A stretch of 64,000 bases of DNA, taken from contig JAFGDU010000097.1 in the NCBI GenBank assembly GCA_016931915.1, positions 31,425-95,424 of the forward strand, in the 5' to 3' direction. Below the pieces are notes generated by a model that was not told the origin of the DNA, did not search any database, and saw only the letters and a program-made list of their open reading frames with translations. The first letter of the stretch is position 1, and every line of letters starts with the position of its first letter. This DNA is from Actinomycetota bacterium. Lineage in GTDB: Bacteria; Actinomycetota; Geothermincolia; Geothermincolales; RBG-13-55-18. Shown piece by piece: positions 58,832 through 64,000 of this stretch. The position numbers were made by a program, and so were the translations under genes.

Positions 58832-59518
58832 ATGGCTGAGATATTACACATGCAGGATGCAGACCTGTCGTTAATCGTGCGCAGATGCGCGGAAGTTCTC
58901 GCCATGGGCGAGCTGGCCATTATTCCCACGGATACCGTCTATGGACTGGCGGCTCGTGCGGATGTTCACCGCGCGGTAGAGGCGGTCTTCAGAGCCAAGG
59001 GAAGGGATGCCGAAAAGGCGTTGGTGGTGATGGTCTCCGGCATCGAGGAGGCGGCGGAGTTGACCGTTGAAGAAGAGCGTGAGACCCTGCGGCGTCTGGG
59101 AACCTTGTGGCCGGGACCGTTGACGCTGGTGGTGAAGGCAAGCGAGATCCCGTGGAGGGAGAGCGTCGCTCCTTCCACTCACATGCTGGGCATACGTGTT
59201 CCGGACAGCCCGCTGCTGCTAAGTCTTCTGAGTATCAGCGGCCCGCTGGCTGTAAGCAGTGCGAACCTGGCGGGCGGGCCGGCACCAGCCTCCTTCGCGG
59301 AGATAGACGAGGGGTTGCTGGCAAAGGTCGGTCTTGCCGTGGACGGGGGAAAGAGCGGATCGGGTAGGCCATCCGCAGTGGTAAAGATAAGTGAAGGCGA
59401 ATTAACGGTATTAAGGCAGGGCGAAATATGCGAGGATGAGTTGATGCGGAGTATGCTCCGATATGGAGAGGACAGCATAGAGTACATGTGCTATCGCGAG
59501 AAAAAAGGAGGGACGTAG
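58832..59518 (+). CDS. tsaC: Threonylcarbamoyl-AMP synthase (Sua5/YrdC family)
   Basis: 228 aa. Makes L-threonylcarbamoyl-AMP from threonine, bicarbonate and ATP for the t6A modification of tRNA. YrdC fold with IIPTDTVYGLAARA, KGRDAEKALVVMV, WPGPLTLVVKAS, RVPDSPLLLSLL, PLAVSSANLAGGPAPASF, and a C-terminal tail after PSAVVKIS. No Sua5 extension, so the shorter TsaC type. First gene of the tsaC-ptp-rpiB-glyA-comEB-tagO/wecA run. Confidence 0.92.
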   Translation: MAEILHMQDADLSLIVRRCAEVLAMGELAIIPTDTVYGLAARADVHRAVEAVFRAKGRDAEKALVVMVSGIEEAAELTVEEERETLRRLGTLWPGPLTLVVKASEIPWRESVAPSTHMLGIRVPDSPLLLSLLSISGPLAVSSANLAGGPAPASFAEIDEGLLAKVGLAVDGGKSGSGRPSAVVKISEGELTVLRQGEICEDELMRSMLRYGEDSIEYMCYREKKGGT

Positions 59519-59519
59519 G

Positions 59520-60143
59520 TTGCTGGACATCCTTTTCGTCTGCACCGGCAATCTATGCCGCAGCCCCATGGCGGAGGCCATGTTCCAGGCCAGGCTTAAC
59601 GCCGACTATCCCACCCTGGCGGACTTATCGCAGGTTCATTCCGCGGGGACCTCCGCTATCGAGGGGAATCCCGCCACGTCTTCGGCCGTACAGGCCATGG
59701 ACCTCTGGGGGATCGACCTGGAGCCGCACCGTGCGACGGAGCTCACCCCCGGGTTACTGCTCGCTGCCGACGTGGTTCTGGCCATGGCCAGGGAGCACCT
59801 CCTTCTCATCGGCAGGATGGAACCGCAGGCAACCAAGTGGAGCACCACCATCAAGTACCTCTCCTCCATGTCCGGGAGGATAATCGAGCGCTTGGGGTCG
59901 GATACAGTCCGCAACGAGCAGGAGGCAAGGACGCGTCTCATAGGTGTATTCGAGGTTCTGCGGGAGTCCGCTCCAAGCGGGGAATTCATCGCCGATATCC
60001 AGTCGCACGGCTCTGATATAATTGACCCCATTGGGAGTTCTCTGCGCGTCTACCTGGGAGTCGCCGAGGACATCGAACGCTCCCTGGACGATATCATGCA
60101 GGCTCTTTTCGGCCGTGCCGAGACGGCTGAGAAGAGGGGATGA
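59520..60143 (+). CDS. Low-molecular-weight protein phosphatase (arginine/tyrosine type)
   Basis: 207 aa from TTG 59520, behind AAAAAGGAGGGA at 7 bp and 1 bp after the tsaC stop. P-loop CTGNLCRSPMAEAMF matches C-x5-R(S/T), and DPIG near the end supplies the general acid. The family removes phosphate from arginine (YwlE) or tyrosine, and YwlE sits in this same order in Bacillus. Longer than YwlE (~150 aa), with an insert before the DP loop. Likely phospho-arginine phosphatase by context (inference). Confidence 0.85.
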   Translation: MLDILFVCTGNLCRSPMAEAMFQARLNADYPTLADLSQVHSAGTSAIEGNPATSSAVQAMDLWGIDLEPHRATELTPGLLLAADVVLAMAREHLLLIGRMEPQATKWSTTIKYLSSMSGRIIERLGSDTVRNEQEARTRLIGVFEVLRESAPSGEFIADIQSHGSDIIDPIGSSLRVYLGVAEDIERSLDDIMQALFGRAETAEKRG

Positions 60144-60193
60144 GCATCCGTTGCAATCTCCTGCAAGCGGGAGAACGGAAGTAAAGGAATGAT

Positions 60194-60652
60194 ATGAGAG
60201 TAGCCCTTGGATGCGATCATGCCGGCTTCATCCTCAAGGATGTAGTCGCGGAAACCCTTGCGAGAGCTGGACACGAGATCCTGGACGAAGGCACCTTCTC
60301 CGACGAATCATGCGATTGGCCTGAGTTCGCCGAGCGGGTGGCCCGGCGCGTCTCCGCCGGCGAAGCGGAGAGGGGAATAGCGATATGCGGCACCGGTCTG
60401 GGTATGGCCATGACCGCTAACAAATTGCCGGGAGTGAGGGCCGCGGTCTGCAACGACCTCTACACGGCGCGTTACAGCCGCCTGCATAACGATGCCAACG
60501 TGCTGACCATGGGCGCGAGGGTGATCGGATCCGGGGTGGCGGAGGAGATCGTACACATATGGATGGAGACTCCGTTCGAGGGGGGAAGGCACTCCCGCAG
60601 GTTGGACTTGCTGGCGGAGGTCGAGAGGCGACATGGAGGAAAGGAAGCATGA
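60194..60652 (+). CDS. rpiB: Ribose 5-phosphate isomerase B
   Basis: 152 aa. Interconverts ribose-5-P and ribulose-5-P. Hallmarks: [12 protein letters not shown] at the N-terminus, [20 protein letters not shown], the catalytic cysteine in [24 protein letters not shown], and [19 protein letters not shown] 60194 lies after AAGTAAAGGA. TGA overlaps the ATG of glyA (ATGA). Confidence 0.93.
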   Translation: MRVALGCDHAGFILKDVVAETLARAGHEILDEGTFSDESCDWPEFAERVARRVSAGEAERGIAICGTGLGMAMTANKLPGVRAAVCNDLYTARYSRLHNDANVLTMGARVIGSGVAEEIVHIWMETPFEGGRHSRRLDLLAEVERRHGGKEA

Positions 60653-61899
60653 GCGGCCTTGACGAGATAGCGAAAGTGGATACCGAGATAGCACAGGTGG
60701 TCCGCGACGAACTGCACCGTCTGCGCCATAAAATAGAGTTGATCGCGTCCGAGAATTTCCCCTCGCGTGCCGTGCTGGAGACGGCCGGCACGGTGCTGAC
60801 CAACAAATACGCCGAGGGATATCCCGGCCACAGGTGGTATGGCGGCTGCGAGTTCGTGGATGTCGCAGAGGAGCTTGCCGTGGCGAGAGCCAGGGACCTC
60901 TTCGGGGCGGAGCACGCTAACGTGCAGCCGCATGCCGGCGCACAGGCCAACACGGCCGTATACCTCTGCGCCCTCGAGCCAGGCGATACCATCCTGGGCA
61001 TGGAGAAGATCGCGGGGGGCCATTTGACACACGGCACTTCCGCCAATATCAGCGGCGTCCTTTACAACGCCCACTTTTACGGCTTGAACCGCGAAACGGA
61101 GATGCTGGATTTCGGGGAGATAGCACGGGTGGCCAGGGATTGCCGCCCCAAGTTGATCATCGCCGGGGGCAGTTCGTATCCCCGCGATATTGACTTCGCG
61201 GCCTTCAGGGCCGTGGCGGACGAAGTGGGGGCGATGCTCATGGTGGATATGGCCCACTTCGCCGGCCTGGTGGCGGGAAAGGTGCATGCGGATCCCGTGC
61301 CCCATGCGGAGTTCGTCACCACTACCACCCATAAGACCCTGCGCGGTCCGCGCGGGGGGCTGATACTCTGCCAGGAACGTTTTGCCCAGGAACTGGACCA
61401 CGCCGTCTTTCCGGGCGTACAGGGCGGGCCGTTCATGCACATCATCGCGGCCAAGGCCGTGGCGCTCAAGGAGGCCTCCCAGCCCGAGTTCGCCGAGTAT
61501 GCGCGGCAGATAGTGAGGAACTCCAGGGCCATGGGCGAAGCACTGCAGGAGCGGGGCCTGCGCCTGGTGTCAGGAGGCACCGACACCCATCTACTGCTGG
61601 TGGATCTGCGTCCCTTGGGGCTCAGCGGCAGCGAGGTGGAGGAAGCGCTGGATGCGGTTAGGATAACAGCCAACAAGAACAATATTCCCTTCGACGATAA
61701 GCCTCCGGCAATAACCAGCGGAATACGTCTCGGCACACCGGCGGTCACCACGCGGGGCATGCGGGAAGCGGAGATGGTCGAGATAGCCGACCTCATCGCA
61801 CTGGTGGTCAGGAACATGGGGTCGGAGGAAGTCATGCGCCGGGTGCGGGAGAGGGTGGAGGAACTCCTGGCCGGCTTCCCCCTCTACCCCGACCTCTAG
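60649..61899 (+). CDS. glyA: Serine hydroxymethyltransferase
   Basis: 416 aa from ATG 60649, which overlaps the rpiB stop; earlier starts lie inside rpiB. PLP enzyme that converts serine and tetrahydrofolate to glycine and methylene-THF. Seen: [48 protein letters not shown], and PLP lysine K229 in [15 protein letters not shown], then [11 protein letters not shown] and [15 protein letters not shown]. Normal length. Confidence 0.95.
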   Translation: MSGLDEIAKVDTEIAQVVRDELHRLRHKIELIASENFPSRAVLETAGTVLTNKYAEGYPGHRWYGGCEFVDVAEELAVARARDLFGAEHANVQPHAGAQANTAVYLCALEPGDTILGMEKIAGGHLTHGTSANISGVLYNAHFYGLNRETEMLDFGEIARVARDCRPKLIIAGGSSYPRDIDFAAFRAVADEVGAMLMVDMAHFAGLVAGKVHADPVPHAEFVTTTTHKTLRGPRGGLILCQERFAQELDHAVFPGVQGGPFMHIIAAKAVALKEASQPEFAEYARQIVRNSRAMGEALQERGLRLVSGGTDTHLLLVDLRPLGLSGSEVEEALDAVRITANKNNIPFDDKPPAITSGIRLGTPAVTTRGMREAEMVEIADLIALVVRNMGSEEVMRRVRERVEELLAGFPLYPDL

Positions 61900-61935
61900 G
61901 CGCACCGGGCCGACCGCAGTCTCAGGAGATAAGCC

Positions 61936-62394
61936 ATGACCAGGCCGAGTTGGGAAAGGTACTTCATGTCCATCGCGCGGCAGGTGGCTACGCGCTCGAC
62001 CTGCCTGCGCCGCCAGGTGGGCTGTATCATCGTCCTCGAGAAGCGCATCGTCTCCACCGGTTACAACGGAGCTCCCTCGGGCCTGCCTCACTGCGAGGAG
62101 GTAGGGTGCATACGTGACTCAAAGGGCGTTGCCTCGGGCGAGCGGCACGAACTTTGTCGGGGGCTGCACGCCGAACAGAACGCCATCATCCAGGCGGCGA
62201 TGCACGGCACCGCTGTGCGGGGCGGCAGTATGTTCTGCACCCACAAACCGTGCGTTCTGTGCACTAAGATGCTCATCAACGCGGGCGTGTCCCACGTCTA
62301 TTACTCCGAAGGGTACGAGGATGAACTGGCGGACGAGATGGCGCGCGAGGCTGACATGCGGTTTATACACCTGGGGGAGGAGTGCGGGCCTTGA
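61936..62394 (+). CDS. comEB: Deoxycytidylate (dCMP) deaminase
   Basis: 152 aa. Zinc-dependent deaminase making dUMP from dCMP. HAE motif in GLHAEQNAIIQAAMHGT and the second zinc motif PCVLCTKMLINAGVSHV; N-terminal YFMSIARQVATRSTC. SD AGGAG before ATG 61936. Named after its Bacillus counterpart; it stands in the same position ahead of a TagO/WecA gene. Confidence 0.9.
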   Translation: MTRPSWERYFMSIARQVATRSTCLRRQVGCIIVLEKRIVSTGYNGAPSGLPHCEEVGCIRDSKGVASGERHELCRGLHAEQNAIIQAAMHGTAVRGGSMFCTHKPCVLCTKMLINAGVSHVYYSEGYEDELADEMAREADMRFIHLGEECGP

Positions 62395-63515
62395 TCTACG
62401 TCCTGGCCTTCGCTGTTTCCCTGGTCCTGGTGCTTGTGCTCACTCCCCAGGCACGACGTCTGGCGATGTGGTTGGGCGCGGTCGATATGCCCCACGACCG
62501 CAAGGTGCACGAGAACCCCACTCCGACCCTGGGTGGAGTGGCAATATTCCTGGCCGTTATCATCTCACTGCTCCTGAGTAAGATAGTGGTCAGCTATTCG
62601 TCCGCCATGGCCAAGCCACAGGGTATGGTGGATGCGCTATCCTCGTACCAGCTGCTGGGGATCATTCTCGCCGCGACCTTCATAGCGGTGTTGGGGGCCA
62701 TCGACGATATGAGGCACCTTTCGCCTTGGATGAAACTGGCAGGACAGGTCATGGCTGCCCTGGTCCTGGTCTCATTCGGCGTAGAGATCAGCACCATAGC
62801 ACTCCCGAGGGGCAACGTCATCGACCTGACCGCAAGTCCCATCCTCTCCATCCTGCTTACCGTGGTATGGATGGTCGCCTTCACCAACATCATCAATCTC
62901 ATCGATGGCCTGGACGGCCTGGCGGCTGGCATAGCCTTTATCTCCGCGGGAGCTTTCTTCTTCTACGGGTCGCGCGTCGGAGCAGATCCCAATACCCTGC
63001 AAGCCATGGTCATCTCCGCCGCTGTCGGCGGCGCATGCCTCGGGTTCCTTCGCTACAATTTCAATCCCGCCAACATATTCATGGGGGATTCCGGGGCACA
63101 GTTCCTGGGATTCATCCTCGGGGCCATCAGCATCCAGGGCATCCTGAAGCGAACCGCCGTCGCCACCCTGTTCACCCCCATCATCATCCTGGCCGTACCT
63201 ATCATGGACACCGGCCTGGCCATCTTGAGGAGGGCGAGGAAAGGGCGGCCGTTCCATTACGCGGACAAGGAGCATATCCACCACCGCCTTCTATATATCG
63301 GACATACGCAGCGCCAGGCAGTGCTGATAATCTACCTGTGGACCGCCATACTTACCGGCATCGCCCTCTCGCTCGAGTTCGTGGCGTCCAAGACGGTGGT
63401 TCTGATACTCCTCGCCGTTGGCCTGGTGATCTTTCTCGCCACGACGCTGCCGCGCATAGTAATAGGCGGCAGGGAGTTGGAGAAGGAGGAGGAAGAGGAG
63501 GCGGGGGTGGAGTAG
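62391..63515 (+). CDS. Undecaprenyl-phosphate GlcNAc-1-phosphate transferase (WecA/TagO, MraY family)
   Basis: 374 aa from TTG 62391, 10 bp from GGAGG and overlapping the comEB stop (TTGA); GTG 62382 would be only 1 bp from the SD. Polytopic membrane protein with ~10 spans. Catalytic Mg2+ motifs DDMRHLSPWMK and NIINLIDGLDGLAAG, NPANIFMGDSGAQFLGF, and the HIHHRLL sugar-nucleotide loop. It starts lipid-linked glycan (teichoic acid or polysaccharide) synthesis. Probable symbol tagO or wecA. The K/E-rich tail (EKEEEEEAGVE) is cytosolic. Confidence 0.9.
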   Translation: MIYVLAFAVSLVLVLVLTPQARRLAMWLGAVDMPHDRKVHENPTPTLGGVAIFLAVIISLLLSKIVVSYSSAMAKPQGMVDALSSYQLLGIILAATFIAVLGAIDDMRHLSPWMKLAGQVMAALVLVSFGVEISTIALPRGNVIDLTASPILSILLTVVWMVAFTNIINLIDGLDGLAAGIAFISAGAFFFYGSRVGADPNTLQAMVISAAVGGACLGFLRYNFNPANIFMGDSGAQFLGFILGAISIQGILKRTAVATLFTPIIILAVPIMDTGLAILRRARKGRPFHYADKEHIHHRLLYIGHTQRQAVLIIYLWTAILTGIALSLEFVASKTVVLILLAVGLVIFLATTLPRIVIGGRELEKEEEEEAGVE

Positions 63516-63662
63516 TCGATCCCTGTCGGTGGCGGTGACACCCAGGCCGACCTGTTGCTGCTGCCGGGAAATCCCATTGGGTGTGTGGACCACGTGCTGG
63601 CGCCCGCCGCGGCGTTCAAGGAGGGAAAAGTCCTGCTCGCCACCTACAAGATCCGGGTATAA
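63516..63662 (+). pseudogene. Orphan C-terminal coding fragment
   Basis: The frame of the WecA/TagO gene continues after its TAG as 48 codons to TAA at 63660-63662: GGGDTQADLLLLPGNPIGCVDH...LATYKIRV, with a coding-like composition. No ATG or SD precedes it. It looks like the 3' end of a lost gene (a GNPIG loop suggests a nucleotide- or CoA-binding fold). No family assigned. Confidence 0.35.
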
Positions 63663-63913
63663 GGGGGCTGGCCCCAGGCATGTATATCATGGCGAAAACA
63701 CTGTGCCGGTGTTATCTTTTCATGTGCGGAAAGTATATGCGGCCCGGGAGGAATGGAGGCCGGGGTCAGATTAGACAGCTAATATGACTCAATAGTATAA
63801 TTACAGTATCCATTAATGGGTGTTGATATATGTGTCGAAACAGACAACGAAAAGTCAGACTGTGATGCTGATATCGGACGCAGCAATATTCGCAAGAGAG
63901 GTGCAGGCACAAA
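63663..63913. other. Intergenic region with AT-rich promoter-like sequence
   Basis: 250 bp. A 10-bp inverted repeat is at 63765-63788 (GTCAGATTAG-ACAG-CTAATATGAC, one mismatch), and TATAAT (63796-63801) lies 19 bp after TTAGAC (63771-63776). The GGGGTCAG start of the repeat recalls the MITE ends at 50904. Confidence 0.4.
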
Positions 63914-64000
63914 ATGTCGCAGAACGGAAACCACGCTAGCGGAGCAAGACTCACCCGCAAGGCAAGACGCAACTTCTACCAGGCCCTCGGACCACCCACC
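63914..64000 (+). CDS. Start of a coding region running off the window (partial, possible ATP synthase protein I)
   Basis: ATG 63914 opens 29 codons to the window edge (MSQNGNHASGARL...QALGPPT), with a weak SD (GAGAGG, ~12 bp). In many Gram-positive and actinobacterial genomes tagO/wecA is followed by atpI and the ATP synthase operon, and AtpI begins with a polar, basic stretch. That would fit here, but the piece is too short to prove it. Confidence 0.3.
   Translation, partial: MSQNGNHASGARLTRKARRNFYQALGPPT

Noticed and set aside
1..64000. tRNA or rRNA genes
   Set aside because: I saw no cloverleaf with conserved arms and no rRNA-like stretch. A tRNA scan would be needed to exclude a weak one.

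Overview
The window is high-GC, gene-dense, bacterial chromosome with no rRNA, tRNA, CRISPR array, phage or recognisable insertion sequence. It looks like an anaerobic, Gram-positive-type organism, most plausibly a deep-branching, uncultured Actinomycetota lineage. That placement is inferred from four things: the rpiB-glyA-comEB-tagO/wecA gene order, a SigB/F-type sigma factor, secreted proteins built from 'FAEGYTG' repeats, and oxygen-sensitive or anaerobic enzymes (glycyl radical enzyme, rubrerythrin, many Fe-S flavoproteins). Species cannot be fixed from the sequence alone.

Layout. 1-7.7 kb: a redox cluster with the end of a nitronate-monooxygenase-like gene, an 873-aa fusion of a phytoene-desaturase-like oxidoreductase with a ferredoxin-reductase/[2Fe-2S] module, a BKACE (DUF849) enzyme, two further desaturase/saturase-like flavoproteins and a 61-aa membrane microprotein. 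7.8-12.5 kb: an acyl-CoA synthetase and a large secreted repeat protein. 13-20 kb: a signalling block (MASE3-PAS-GAF histidine kinase, two response regulators, a sigma factor, zinc-ribbon proteins). 20-30 kb: an amidase, a lipoprotein, a zinc-ribbon protein, a chemoreceptor, a glycyl radical enzyme and a PAS kinase. 30.2-37.2 kb: a molybdenum/tungsten cofactor locus with two Moco-type riboswitches, a MobB-like GTPase, the tungstate transporter tupABC, a solitary second TupA-like lipoprotein and moeA. 37.4-49 kb: a second redox cluster with two more desaturase-like flavoproteins, each followed by a microprotein, a CoA-ligase alpha-like protein and a flavin/Fe-S dehydrogenase trio. 49-56 kb: tandem ferredoxin-like proteins, a LarA homologue, a CoA-transferase, a degenerate AMP-binding protein and rubrerythrin. 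56-64 kb: a HEAT-repeat protein and the housekeeping operon tsaC-ptp-rpiB-glyA-comEB-tagO/wecA, which in related bacteria leads into the ATP synthase operon.

The least explained element is a recurring pair: a ~500-aa FAD oxidoreductase with an invariant GGCCST motif, and a 55-61-aa single-span membrane protein ending in aromatic/basic residues (PYLPGRYYA or MPFRYFV). It occurs three times here. Beside it lie a self-contained electron-supply version (the fusion), CoA-activating enzymes and PCMH-type dehydrogenases with a CCG-domain Fe-S partner. I infer a membrane-associated reductive or isomerising pathway acting on a polyunsaturated, isoprenoid or acyl substrate. No carotenoid synthesis genes are present. 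A second notable feature is a family of intergenic repeats with three consecutive hairpins and compensatory changes between copies.
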